From Candidatus Zymogenaceae bacterium (lineage in GTDB: Bacteria > Desulfobacterota > Zymogenia > Zymogenales > Zymogenaceae): a stretch of DNA of 64,000 nt. The notes under the pieces were generated by a model. That model was not told where the DNA came from and did no database searches. It worked only from the letters and a program-made list of their open reading frames with translations. Below, piece by piece: positions 36,422 to 45,356 of this stretch. The stretch is from NCBI GenBank assembly GCA_016933535.1, contig JAFGAS010000072.1, positions 102,779 through 166,778 of the forward strand, written 5' to 3'. The translations under genes were made by a program, and so were the position numbers. The first letter of the stretch is position 1. Each line of letters opens with the position of its first letter.

Positions 36422-36486
36422 TTGACATCCTATTGTCATTATTTTATGTTCAGTGATACCATATTATGTTCGATAATGTTGAACAT
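36422..36486 (+). promoter_or_regulatory. Promoter and candidate IclR operator
   Basis: TTGACA (36422-36427), 17 bp, TATGTT (36445-36450) precede the iclR-like gene. TTATGTTC is repeated 21 bp apart (36443, 36464), and ATGTTC-9 bp-GAACAT forms an inverted repeat at 36466-36486. Direct and inverted sites on one face of the helix downstream of the promoter fit autorepression by the IclR-family protein. Confidence 0.55.
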
Positions 36487-36512
36487 GCAACATGCCATGA
36501 AAGAGTTCGCTC

Positions 36513-37307
36513 ATGAGCGTTCAATCCATTCGTAAAGCCATCGATATCCTCTCACTCTTTTCAATCACGAGGCCTCACTTGGGTATTACCGAGATCAGCA
36601 AGAGCATCGGTATGCCAAAGGCGACGGCCCACGGCATTGTGAAGACCCTCGTAGAGCAGGGATTCCTGATACAGGACGCGGAAAACAACAAATACAGTCT
36701 TGGCCTCAGGATCTACGAGTTGGGGATGATCCTTTCGGGGACCCTTAAGATAAATCTTGTCGGCCTGGGGCCGGCTCGTCGTCTCGCTCAGAATCGTTCC
36801 ACGATGGTTCGACTGGGGCTCTGGGATCGTGAGAGCGTATTTGTCACGATGAATCGCTTTCCCTCCTCCGATGTAACCCAGACCCAGTTTTTGGGACCGC
36901 GGATTCCCGCTCATTGTACCGCCCTTGGAAAGTCGATACTTGCGTTCCTCCCGAAGGAACAAATACGGGATTATCTCAAACACGCCGAGTTATCTGCCTA
37001 TACGCCTCGGACTATTGTCAGTAAGAAGGCCTTGCTCGATGAGCTGGAAGATATCGTCAGGATAGGCTACGCGACGGACAACCAGGAATATGTCTCGGGA
37101 CATTGCTGTATCGGTGCCCCCATCTATGATCGAATGGGAAACCCGATTGCCGCCGTCAGCCTTTCGGTACAACCCCCGGACCTTATCCGGAAACTCCCTT
37201 CTTCCCTCGTGGACGATCTGATAGAAATCTCCATCGAAATCTCCATGTCCATGGGGTATGTGCCCGGGACGGCTTCACGCGGTATAACGAGAAAGGCGGC
37301 GCCATGA
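36513..37307 (+). CDS. IclR-family transcriptional regulator
   Basis: 264 aa. The N-terminal winged helix reads SIRKAIDILSLFS, LGITEISKSIGMPKATAHGIVKTL and NNKYSLGLRIYELG (about residues 4-72). The C-terminal effector domain has CTALGKSILAFLP and the YVSGHCCIGAPIYD segment, both canonical. These proteins usually control catabolism of aromatic, sugar-acid or alcohol substrates. It is the first gene of the block between scars at 36.1 and 46.3 kb and reads toward the dehydrogenase/GRE/transketolase genes, its likely targets. Confidence 0.93.
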   Translation: MSVQSIRKAIDILSLFSITRPHLGITEISKSIGMPKATAHGIVKTLVEQGFLIQDAENNKYSLGLRIYELGMILSGTLKINLVGLGPARRLAQNRSTMVRLGLWDRESVFVTMNRFPSSDVTQTQFLGPRIPAHCTALGKSILAFLPKEQIRDYLKHAELSAYTPRTIVSKKALLDELEDIVRIGYATDNQEYVSGHCCIGAPIYDRMGNPIAAVSLSVQPPDLIRKLPSSLVDDLIEISIEISMSMGYVPGTASRGITRKAAP

Positions 37308-37447
37308 TGTCTGTCCTACGGATTGGATTGCCCCCTCTCGTCAAGTAATACTGGTACGCTATAAAGGAGACACACAACACAAACCCTTCAACCAGGTATA
37401 CTAATAGCGGTTCTCTTCAGGTTTGATTAAGCTGTTGGCTTTCCGCT

Positions 37448-37512
37448 CGTAGAGAGGCGAGAGTCACGGTGAGATGCTATGGCGCGATTCCAAACTAAAA
37501 ACGCTCTCTACG
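37448..37512. promoter_or_regulatory. Inverted repeat in the leader of the zinc alcohol dehydrogenase
   Basis: CGTAGAGAG (37448-37456) and CTCTCTACG (37504-37512) are perfect 9-bp arms 47 bp apart, just before the dehydrogenase start. They could form an RNA stem in the leader or bind a dimeric regulator. Function is not established. Confidence 0.3.
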
Positions 37513-37544
37513 AAACAATATAAAACACCTTCACGAGGTCCAAC

Positions 37545-38744
37545 ATGAAATCGATCTATTTTGACGTAAGTGTGCCGAAAATCCTAGCAACAAAGGCCCT
37601 TGCCCCCGCGTTGCCCTTCATCTATTACACGCCGCTCTCACCGGTTGGCTTTTCCGACATCCCCGAGCAGGAACTCCCCGGCAAGAACTGGGTGCGGGTA
37701 AAATCTCTGGCGACAGGGATTTGCGGGGCCGACATCGCGATGTTCTTCGTCAAAGCAAGTCCCGGGATATCGATCGCGGCGCTCCCCGGCGTCCCCCGGG
37801 CCTTTATGGGCCACGAGGTGGTGGGAACGGTAATTGAAAAGGGACCGGGCGTTACGGCTCTTGCCATAGGCGACCGGGTAATCCTGGAACGCTACCTCCC
37901 GTGCTGTTCTACCAAGGAGATCGCACCCCCCTGCGGGCCGTGCAAGGAGGGGAACTACACCCTCTGCGAAAACTTTTCGGAGGGGACGCTGCCTCCCAAC
38001 CTCGGTGCCGGCTTCTCGGAGCGATTCCTTGCCCACAAGACCCAGCTGGTCAAGGTACCCAAGGATATCACCGACGATCAGGCGGTGCTGGTGGAACCGA
38101 CGGCCGTTTCCCTCCACGCGGTGCTCAGCCGGCTGCCGAAAAGGGGCGAAAAGGTCCTTGTCATCGGGGCCGGGACCATCGGCCTGGGGGTCATTCAGAT
38201 AGCCAAGGCGCTGGGTAAGGACTTTACCCTCTATGCCCTCGAGAAGATCCCCTTCAAGAAGGAACTGGCAAAAAAATACGGTGCCGATCACGTGCTGGAA
38301 GGAGACCCCTACCGGGCCGTGGCAGAAGCCACGGGCGCAAAACTCTACCGCGGACCCCTTGGCAACAACACGACGCTGGGAGGGTTTGACCTGATCTACG
38401 ACTGCGTGGGCTACTCGGCTACCATCCACGACTCGCTCAGATGGCTCAAGGCAAAGGGCGAGTATATCATGATTGGAAACCAGCTCTCCCCGGTATCCTT
38501 TGACCAGACCCCCGTCTGGCAGCAGGAACTGACGATAAAGGGGATCAACGCCCACGGTTCCGAGACCTACCAGGGTAAAAAGACGAGCTCCTTTGCCCTG
38601 GCCATGGACCTTATCGGAAAAAAGAAGATCAGCGTCGACGGCCTCATCACCCATCGATTCCCCTTTGCGGACTACAAACAAGCCTTCAAACTCGCCAAGG
38701 AGAAATCGAGCGACGTAATAAAGGTCATGTTGAAGATATCGTAG
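37545..38744 (+). CDS. Zinc-dependent alcohol dehydrogenase (MDR superfamily)
   Basis: 399 aa. Catalytic zinc ligands are Cys in GICGADIA and His-Glu in FMGHEVVG. A structural-zinc-like loop follows (CCSTKEIAPPCGPCKEGNYTLC). The NAD loop is VLVIGAGTIGLGVIQIAKALG. These enzymes oxidise alcohols or polyols to ketones or aldehydes. A 34-residue N-terminal extension before the core is longer than usual. It precedes the SCP2-GRE gene by about 300 bp, and a second MDR dehydrogenase follows that GRE, so sequential oxidation around the GRE step is plausible. The substrate is unknown. Confidence 0.9.
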   Translation: MKSIYFDVSVPKILATKALAPALPFIYYTPLSPVGFSDIPEQELPGKNWVRVKSLATGICGADIAMFFVKASPGISIAALPGVPRAFMGHEVVGTVIEKGPGVTALAIGDRVILERYLPCCSTKEIAPPCGPCKEGNYTLCENFSEGTLPPNLGAGFSERFLAHKTQLVKVPKDITDDQAVLVEPTAVSLHAVLSRLPKRGEKVLVIGAGTIGLGVIQIAKALGKDFTLYALEKIPFKKELAKKYGADHVLEGDPYRAVAEATGAKLYRGPLGNNTTLGGFDLIYDCVGYSATIHDSLRWLKAKGEYIMIGNQLSPVSFDQTPVWQQELTIKGINAHGSETYQGKKTSSFALAMDLIGKKKISVDGLITHRFPFADYKQAFKLAKEKSSDVIKVMLKIS

Positions 38745-38786
38745 ACAAGGCGTCCGTCGGGTAAATGCTAACACCCAAGAAAGGAC

Positions 38787-38903
38787 ATGCCTGAAAAGAC
38801 GCAAAAGGACAATAACGGAGAAAAAGAGCCGGATGTAGGTTTAGGGTTCGGCATTTTTTGCCTCGTTTCCAAGGACTATAGAGGATACTCCTTGCGTCAA
38901 TAG
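38787..38903 (+). CDS. Possible small ORF (38 aa)
   Basis: A 38-codon frame (MPEKTQKDNNGEKE..., ending GYSLRQ) fills part of the 304-bp gap between the dehydrogenase and GRE-3. AAAGGA lies before its ATG but at only about 1 bp, too close for a good ribosome-binding site. I recognise no family. The hydrophilic start and hydrophobic middle are unremarkable. Confidence 0.2.
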   Translation: MPEKTQKDNNGEKEPDVGLGFGIFCLVSKDYRGYSLRQ

Positions 38904-38942
38904 CATGTATGGCGCTCAGCCGGGATACCGCCCGGCACGTTT

Positions 38943-38962
38943 CATCTGTTTCACGACAGATG
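38943..38962. promoter_or_regulatory. Inverted repeat upstream of GRE-3
   Basis: CATCTGT-TTCACG-ACAGATG has perfect 7-bp arms and lies 87 bp before the GRE-3 start. It could be an operator or a leader hairpin. It does not match the IclR-type sites at 36.4 kb. Confidence 0.35.
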
Positions 38963-39048
38963 GATTGGTACGAATAGATAACAGATAGAGCTGAGATAAG
39001 ACACTATCTATACGGCTTTTCCGTTCACTGTGACCGGGAGGAATCAAC

Positions 39049-42042
39049 ATGAACAGGAAGACATTCACTAATTCTATTGTACGCCTTCTATTTCTCCTCA
39101 TTGCGTTCCTTTTCAATTACATCCCGCCGATAAGAAAGCACATGCGATCGACCCAAGGCTGGATTAATTTTTCCGTCGGTTTCAGGACCGAGAACGATAG
39201 CGTAAATCAGGCGATCACCTTTAAGGATGGAAAGGTCTCGGTTACGAAGAAAATCCCGCGTAATATCGACGTAACGCTGATCTTCATTGATGACAAGACG
39301 CTCCTTGAGATGCTGAGAATAACGCCCAATGAGGTGATTAATCTCCTCCTGAAAAACAAGATGAGAACGGACGGCAACCTGACCTGTTTGAATCCCTTTA
39401 ATTATTATATCTCGCTGTTGTTCGGGAAAAAGCACAAGAAGATGCTCGGCAAACAGATACGAGCAGAACTCGCGGAAAATCGGCGGATCTCTCAAGAGGC
39501 TGATCCGGGCTGTCTCAACGAACTGGCCCGAAGGAAAAGGACTAAGATCAAGGGAGAACGAGTTGATAAGGGGGTATTGTATCTTGAAGACCCCTACCTG
39601 TCCGAGTATGAAATCGATGATTTTCCTCGTCTCGGAGAGTTTTTACGCCTCCACTTCAACACGAAGCCGGAGGTATGCCCCGAAAGGCCAAAGCTGTTGA
39701 CCGATTTCTTTGTAAAGAACGGTTTCACCCTGTCTCAAAACGGCGATAATGGAAAAAACGAGCTCCGCCAGGCACAGGCGTTCAAATACCTGATGGAGAA
39801 CAAGAAACCGATCATCGGAAAGAACGACCTTGTTGCCGGTACTTCGACGACAAAAGAAATCGGCGTAATCCTCTACCAAGACGCTCACGCGGCATTGTTA
39901 TGGGGAGAATTGAAATCGGCGCCCGATAGGCGGTTGAATCCCTATACGATCTCGGATGAAACGGTCAAGATACTCCATTCTCATGTCCTTCCCTACTGGA
40001 TGGATAAGAACTTTCGCGAATGGGTAAGAACAAAATATGGTAATCCTCTCAGCCAGCAATTGGACGAGCGTTTTGCGGTCTACTTTCTCTTTAAGGTGGC
40101 CGCCCTCTCTCACACGATCTTGGATTTCCCAAAACTCCTCAGGATAGGAATAAAGGGACTTATCAGGGAGATCAATGACGAGCTAAAGAACGACGCCACG
40201 GCGTCCCGGCAGAAAAAGGACACGCTGGGCGCTATGGAAATATGTCTTGCGGGGGTCGCGAGTTATGCAAAAAACTTGTCGAAACAGGCGGCGCAGCAAG
40301 CCGAAGAAGAAAGCGACCCAACAAGAAAGGCGGAACTCCGGCGGCTTTCAGAAATATGCAACCATGTCCCCGAAAATCCAACCCGTACGCTTGATGAGGC
40401 GATTAACGCAATATGGATCGGTTGGGTAGCACTCCATATGGAAAACACGAACGCGGGGCTTTCCCTCGGCAGGATGGATCAATGGCTCCAGCCCTATTTT
40501 GAAGCGGACATTAAGAAGCTGAAAACCAAAAAAGAGCAAACGGAATATATTGAGAGAGCTATTGAGCTTGTCGGCTGCTTCTACATGCGCTGCACCGATC
40601 ATCTCCCGTTGGTGCCGGATATCGGCAATTACCTTTTCGGGGGCAGTTCATCTGACCAGGCAATAACACTGGGAGGAATGACTCCCGACGGGAAAGACGC
40701 CGTGTGCGACATGACGTATATCTTTCTTAAAGTAACGGAACTACTGGGCATCCGGGACCCCAACGTGAACGCTCGCTTTACGCCGGGGCTCAACAGCGAT
40801 GCGTATCTCAAGCGGTTATGCGAGGTTAACCTGATCACCACCGCAACTCCCTCGATGCACAACGATCACGCGGTAATGAAGTCTTTGGAAGAGCTCAATT
40901 ATAGGCCCGAAGACCTCAGGGACTGGGCTGCAACCGGGTGCGTGGAACCGACGATCTCGGGAAAGCACATGGGGCACACCAACTGCATGATGATGAACAT
41001 GGTGGCGGCGCTGGAAATGGCGCTGAATAATGGGCGCCACCCCCTCATGAGATGGGACGTGGGTCCAAAAACCGGCATGATATATGATAATGGGACCAAC
41101 GGAGCCAACGGAGATTTCAAGACATTCGACGCCTTTTTCGATGCTTTCAAGACACAACTCAAATTTCTCATAGATCGGTCAGTTGAGTATAACAACATGC
41201 TCGGGGAGGCCCACAGCGTCATCCGTCCCACGCCGCTGTTGTCATCGCTCATCAGTGGGTGTATTACCGGCGGGAAAGACGCGACGAAGGGAGGCGCAAA
41301 ATATAATTCGTCCGGTTCGGCCTGTATCGGCTTGGCGGACGTGACTGATTCGTTGATGGTCATCAAGAAACTGGTGTATGACGAAAAGAAAATCACTTTT
41401 ACTAAGCTCAAAGAGGCCATTGACGGCAACTTTGAGGATAATCCCTCTCTGCACGCTACGGTGACCAAGAAAGTAAAGCTCTTTGGAAGCGGGAGCCGGG
41501 AGGCGGTGGCGATTGCAAACAACGTTACGAAATTTACCCATGATATATACTTTGCCCATAGGAATTTCAGGGGCGGTAGATACACAGCGGGGTTCTGGTC
41601 GATGGCAAACCATGTCGCATTTGGGACGCTGGCCGGGGCACTGCCATCCGGAAGACATGCGGGAAAAGCCTTCACCCCCGGCCTTACCCCTTCGCCCAAC
41701 GCGAGCAACAATATCCTTGACAATATCCGGGACGTCGCTCAGCTCGATCCGAAAAAGATGAATAACAACATCGCCTTTAATGTAAAGATAGTCCCCGCGA
41801 TGACCCATAGTCACGAGAAGACCGTTGACATCATGCATTCACTGGTAAAGACCTATTTTGAGCTCGGCGGAATGCAGATGCAGCTCAATGTAGTGACCTC
41901 GGACATGCTCAAAGATGCAATGTATCATCCTGAGGACTACCAGAATCTCCTGGTTCGGATCTCCGGATACAATGCCTATTTTGTAACGCTCAATAAAGAT
42001 ATGCAGCAAGAACTTATCGAGCGCGCGGAGTATGGAATATAG
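39049..42042 (+). CDS. SCP2-domain/glycyl radical enzyme fusion (GRE-3)
   Basis: 997 aa, about 140 longer than GRE-1 and GRE-2. The N-terminus has a hydrophobic stretch (about 11-26, RLLFLLIAFLFNYIPP) and an SCP2-like domain (about 40-126: AITFKDGKVSV, IDVTLIFIDDKTLLEML, KMRTDGNLTCL). The PFL domain begins near 170 (LEDPYLSEYEIDDFPRL). The thiyl cysteine is about 631 in TGCVEPT with the general-base-type Glu about 633 retained; the glycyl loop is RISGYNAYF with Gly about 973. GGGAGG precedes the ATG. No activase lies in this block; the nearest is at 1.7-2.6 kb. SCP2 suggests a lipophilic substrate or membrane association, but the reaction is unknown. Confidence 0.9.
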   Translation: MNRKTFTNSIVRLLFLLIAFLFNYIPPIRKHMRSTQGWINFSVGFRTENDSVNQAITFKDGKVSVTKKIPRNIDVTLIFIDDKTLLEMLRITPNEVINLLLKNKMRTDGNLTCLNPFNYYISLLFGKKHKKMLGKQIRAELAENRRISQEADPGCLNELARRKRTKIKGERVDKGVLYLEDPYLSEYEIDDFPRLGEFLRLHFNTKPEVCPERPKLLTDFFVKNGFTLSQNGDNGKNELRQAQAFKYLMENKKPIIGKNDLVAGTSTTKEIGVILYQDAHAALLWGELKSAPDRRLNPYTISDETVKILHSHVLPYWMDKNFREWVRTKYGNPLSQQLDERFAVYFLFKVAALSHTILDFPKLLRIGIKGLIREINDELKNDATASRQKKDTLGAMEICLAGVASYAKNLSKQAAQQAEEESDPTRKAELRRLSEICNHVPENPTRTLDEAINAIWIGWVALHMENTNAGLSLGRMDQWLQPYFEADIKKLKTKKEQTEYIERAIELVGCFYMRCTDHLPLVPDIGNYLFGGSSSDQAITLGGMTPDGKDAVCDMTYIFLKVTELLGIRDPNVNARFTPGLNSDAYLKRLCEVNLITTATPSMHNDHAVMKSLEELNYRPEDLRDWAATGCVEPTISGKHMGHTNCMMMNMVAALEMALNNGRHPLMRWDVGPKTGMIYDNGTNGANGDFKTFDAFFDAFKTQLKFLIDRSVEYNNMLGEAHSVIRPTPLLSSLISGCITGGKDATKGGAKYNSSGSACIGLADVTDSLMVIKKLVYDEKKITFTKLKEAIDGNFEDNPSLHATVTKKVKLFGSGSREAVAIANNVTKFTHDIYFAHRNFRGGRYTAGFWSMANHVAFGTLAGALPSGRHAGKAFTPGLTPSPNASNNILDNIRDVAQLDPKKMNNNIAFNVKIVPAMTHSHEKTVDIMHSLVKTYFELGGMQMQLNVVTSDMLKDAMYHPEDYQNLLVRISGYNAYFVTLNKDMQQELIERAEYGI

Positions 42043-42192
42043 GACAGACCGGTAATGGAACTCGCTCGTCATCAAACCATAACAAATCAAAGAGACATGC
42101 CGCATTGGTTAAATCGGTCTCTCTGTCACGCTGACGAAATCCAGTTGATATTGATCAGTCCTGATAACAAATAATCTATCATGGAGGCTTGC

Positions 42193-43206
42193 ATGAAGGC
42201 ATTGATGCTCAAGGGTATAGGCGACCTGGCGCTCATGGACGTCCCCGTGGCGACGGTCGGGCCGCGGGACGTGAAAATCAGGGTGGCCGAGTGCGGGCTC
42301 TGCGGCACGGATCACTCGGTCTACGCGGGGACGCTCGTGCTGCCGGGCGACTTTCCTTTATACATGGGCCACGAGCTCTCGGGAATCGTGGAAGAGGTTG
42401 GCCCCGACGTGAAGGATATCGCTGTGGGCCAGCTGGTCGTCACCAACCCGGTCCGCTACTGCGGCGACTGCTACCGCTGCCGCAACGGCCAGCAGCACTA
42501 CTGCGAGCGGCTCTTTGAGCTCTGGAGACCCAACGGGGGCTTTTCCGAGTTCGTCGTGGCCGACCGCCAGCAGGTCTTCGCCGTACCCGATGGGATAAAG
42601 CCGGACGTTGCGGCGTTCGCCGAGCCCGTGTCGGTCTGTATCCACTGCATCGACATGGCCGATATCAAACCCGGTATGTCGGTGGCCATCGCGGGGGCGG
42701 GCCCCATCGGCCTGATCCTCATGCAGCTTGCCCGGCTCTCGGGGGCCTCTCTGATCTTCGTGACGGAGCCGGTGGCCTCAAAGAGGAAGCTCGCCCAAAA
42801 GCTCGGCGCCGACGTGGTCGTTGATCCGACGACAGAAGACGTGATCGCCAAGGCTTTTGAGGCGACGGGGTACAAGGGATTTGACGTAGTGATCGAGGCC
42901 TCCGGAAACGCCGCGGCGGCAAACCAGGCGCTGGGGATCACCGGGATGAAGTCGACGCTCTTTTTCTTCGCGGTCTATCCCGCGGACTTCACGATTCCCA
43001 TCTCGCCGTTTATCATGTACACAAAGGAGATGACGATCAAGGCGGTCTTCTTCTCCCCCTACACATTCCCGCGGGCGATGAACATGCTCCCGAAGCTTGA
43101 TCTCGTTTCCCTGATCTCCCACCGTTTTATATTGGCCGACGCCCATAAGGCGTTTGCCGCCCACGAGACAGGCCAAGCGGTGAAAATAATGGTCAACTGC
43201 ACCTGA
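42193..43206 (+). CDS. Zinc-dependent alcohol/polyol dehydrogenase (MDR superfamily)
   Basis: 337 aa from the ATG at 42193 (MKALMLKGIG). An in-frame ATG at 42181 lies within the ribosome-binding site itself, since GGAGG at 42183-42187 is spaced correctly only for 42193. Catalytic zinc ligands are Cys in GLCGTDHSVY and His-Glu in MGHELSG. The structural zinc cysteines are in YCGDCYRCRNGQQHYC, and the NAD loop is AIAGAGPIGLILMQLA. It resembles sorbitol/threonine dehydrogenase-type enzymes. It follows GRE-3 by 150 bp and precedes the transketolase pair by 123 bp. Confidence 0.9.
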   Translation: MKALMLKGIGDLALMDVPVATVGPRDVKIRVAECGLCGTDHSVYAGTLVLPGDFPLYMGHELSGIVEEVGPDVKDIAVGQLVVTNPVRYCGDCYRCRNGQQHYCERLFELWRPNGGFSEFVVADRQQVFAVPDGIKPDVAAFAEPVSVCIHCIDMADIKPGMSVAIAGAGPIGLILMQLARLSGASLIFVTEPVASKRKLAQKLGADVVVDPTTEDVIAKAFEATGYKGFDVVIEASGNAAAANQALGITGMKSTLFFFAVYPADFTIPISPFIMYTKEMTIKAVFFSPYTFPRAMNMLPKLDLVSLISHRFILADAHKAFAAHETGQAVKIMVNCT

Positions 43207-43329
43207 AGGATGAGCCAATGAAACGACTGAAGAACAAGACCGCCAACACGGTGAGAGAGATTATCACGGTAAGGCGGGGCTCGACAGGCTGATTCTCCCT
43301 GGCGCTCAGATAAAAAGGAGGACTTCGGT

Positions 43330-44196
43330 ATGCACAAGAAAGACTCTAAGTCGAGAGATCAACTCCTGGACTACCTCGACGACAAGGCCGAGTGGCTCAG
43401 GAGGGAGATAATACGGCTATCGTCCATCGCCGGGGGGGCGCACCTCGGGGGCGGGCTCTCTATGGCCGACGTCATCGTGGCGGTCTACTATTACGCCATG
43501 AATCTGAAGCAGGGCGATCCGACATGGGCCGATCGTGACCGCTTCATCCTCTCAAAGGGGCACGGCGCCGTCGCCTACTGCCCGGTGCTGGCCGACCAGG
43601 GCTTTTTCTCACCCGACTGGCTCAACACCTTCAATAACCTGGACAGCCCCTTTGGAATGCACCCGGATATGAAGAAGATCCCCGGCTGCGACATGAGCAC
43701 GGGATCTCTGGGACACGGCCTGTCGGTGGCGGTCGGGATGGCACTTACCGCCCGGCTTGACAAGAAGAGCTGGCGGGTCTTTGTTTTAATGGGGGACGGC
43801 GAGATCAACGAAGGGATGGTCTGGGAGGCGGCACCGGCGGCGTCCCACTTCAAGCTGGGCAACATCGTGGCGATTATCGACAGGAATACGTTGTCTCTGG
43901 ACGGCCCCACCGAGGAGATCATGGCCATCGAGCCGATCGCCAAACGATGGGAGGCCTTCGGGTGGCGCGTTTTTGATATCGACGGACACGACATGGGAGC
44001 CCTCGTGGACACGCTGGACAAGCTCCCGCCGTCGTCCGATCCCACGCCTACCCTTATCGTTGCCCGAACGGTGAAGGGAAAGGGCGTCGATTTCATGGAG
44101 AACAACCCCATCTGGCACTACGCGGGGCTGGACAAGGCCAAATCGGCCGAAGCGCTTACCTGCATCGGGAACTGCCGCCCGAAAAGGAGGACATGA
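43330..44196 (+). CDS. Transketolase, N-terminal (thiamine pyrophosphate-binding) subunit
   Basis: 288 aa. It carries the TPP-binding half of a split transketolase: GAHLGGGLSMADVIVAVYY, DRFILSKGHGAVAYCPVL, GSLGHGLSVAVGMAL and the MGDGEINEGMVWEAA motif with the metal-binding GDG. Transketolases transfer two-carbon ketol units between sugar phosphates. The ATG has AAAAAGGAGG upstream. The C-terminal subunit gene begins 1 bp after its stop, so the two are coupled. In this block it could process a ketose phosphate or a two-carbon product from the dehydrogenase/GRE steps. Confidence 0.93.
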   Translation: MHKKDSKSRDQLLDYLDDKAEWLRREIIRLSSIAGGAHLGGGLSMADVIVAVYYYAMNLKQGDPTWADRDRFILSKGHGAVAYCPVLADQGFFSPDWLNTFNNLDSPFGMHPDMKKIPGCDMSTGSLGHGLSVAVGMALTARLDKKSWRVFVLMGDGEINEGMVWEAAPAASHFKLGNIVAIIDRNTLSLDGPTEEIMAIEPIAKRWEAFGWRVFDIDGHDMGALVDTLDKLPPSSDPTPTLIVARTVKGKGVDFMENNPIWHYAGLDKAKSAEALTCIGNCRPKRRT

Positions 44197-44197
44197 A

Positions 44198-45193
44198 ATG
44201 GCCGATGACGTACAAAAATCGATCGTTCTGGATTTCACCTATACGACCGACACCTATGACCAGTTTACCCAGGCCGAAATCTACGGCAAGGCGATCACGA
44301 AGATGGCCGAGGACAATAAAGACATCGTTGTCCTCACCTCAGACATGACCCGCTCCAACAAGACCGGGGATTTCAAGAAAACTTTCCCTGAGCGCTTCTT
44401 CAACTTCGGCATCGCCGAGGCCAACATGTTTGCGGCCTCGGCCGGGATGGCCGTCTGCGGCAAGATCCCGTTCGTCACGACGTTTGCGGTCTTCGCGTCC
44501 CTGCGTTGCGCCGAGATGATCAGGACGGACATCGCCTACCCGAACCTTCCGGTCAGGATCATCGCCACCCACGCGGGGCTTTCCCAGGGTAACGGCGGCA
44601 CAACACATCACTCCACCGAAGACATCGCGATCCTTAGGTCGATGGCCAACATGACCGTCATCGTTCCGGCCGACTCGATCGAGACGGGGAAGGCCGTAAT
44701 GGCCACAGCCACGCTGCCCGGCCCCGTCTATATCCGTATCGGGAGGGCGCTGGAGCCGATGGCGTACCCTGACGATAATTACGACTACCAAATCGGCAAG
44801 GCTGTTATCATGCGGGACTACGGCAAGGACGCGGCGGTCATTGCGTGCGGCGTGGCGGTAAAGGCTGCCTGCGATGCGGCAGACGAGCTCAAAGAGAAGG
44901 GGGTCAAGATCAGGGTCGTCAATATGCACACGATCAAGCCGCTGGATATCGACGCGCTCATGAAAGCCGCACGGGATACCGGAAAGATCGTTACCGCCGA
45001 GGAGCACAGCATCGTCGGCGGGCTTGCCGGCGCAGTTTCGGAGGCGCTCACGGAAGCGGGGGTGGCCGTGAAATTCAAGAGGCTGGGAGTGCCGGATATC
45101 TTTTCGGCCATCGGATACCCGGATGAGCTTTATGCCCGCTACAAGATCAATAAGAACGGGATCGCCGAGACGGTCAAGGATATCGTATCGTAG
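44198..45193 (+). CDS. Transketolase, C-terminal (pyrimidine-binding) subunit
   Basis: 331 aa. It contains the pyrimidine-binding domain (DIVVLTSDMTRSN, RFFNFGIAEANMFAASAGMA, with the cofactor-contacting Glu) and the C-terminal transketolase domain (YDYQIGKAVIMRDYGKDAAVIACG, EEHSIVGGLAGAVSEAL). It completes the active site formed with the preceding subunit. It is the last gene of the rightward operon and is followed within 11 bp by a strong terminator. The split form is common in prokaryotes, often in secondary sugar pathways. Confidence 0.93.
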   Translation: MADDVQKSIVLDFTYTTDTYDQFTQAEIYGKAITKMAEDNKDIVVLTSDMTRSNKTGDFKKTFPERFFNFGIAEANMFAASAGMAVCGKIPFVTTFAVFASLRCAEMIRTDIAYPNLPVRIIATHAGLSQGNGGTTHHSTEDIAILRSMANMTVIVPADSIETGKAVMATATLPGPVYIRIGRALEPMAYPDDNYDYQIGKAVIMRDYGKDAAVIACGVAVKAACDAADELKEKGVKIRVVNMHTIKPLDIDALMKAARDTGKIVTAEEHSIVGGLAGAVSEALTEAGVAVKFKRLGVPDIFSAIGYPDELYARYKINKNGIAETVKDIVS

Positions 45194-45203
45194 TATGGCC
45201 CTT

Positions 45204-45247
45204 AAAAAAACCGCCCCATTCCTTTTCGGCTTGGGGCGGTTTTTTTA
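45204..45247. terminator. Rho-independent terminator, probably bidirectional
   Basis: ACCGCCCCA (45210-45218) and TGGGGCGGT (45232-45240) are perfect arms around a 13-nt loop. A7 lies on the left and T7 on the right. It ends the transketolase operon and can also serve the convergent V4R gene. Confidence 0.92.
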
Positions 45248-45356
45248 TTATCATAATTCAGCATCCGCACACCGTCATGGCGCGGTTTCTTCTATTTCAA
45301 CTATTCGTCATTTGATCCTTCCAATAGTGTCGGAGGCCTTCGGTTTTCCCTGTACC

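Noticed and set aside
43207..43329. 24-codon frame MKRLKNKTANTVREIITVRR before the transketolase
   Set aside because: Short, no clear ribosome-binding site and no known family; more likely leader DNA.
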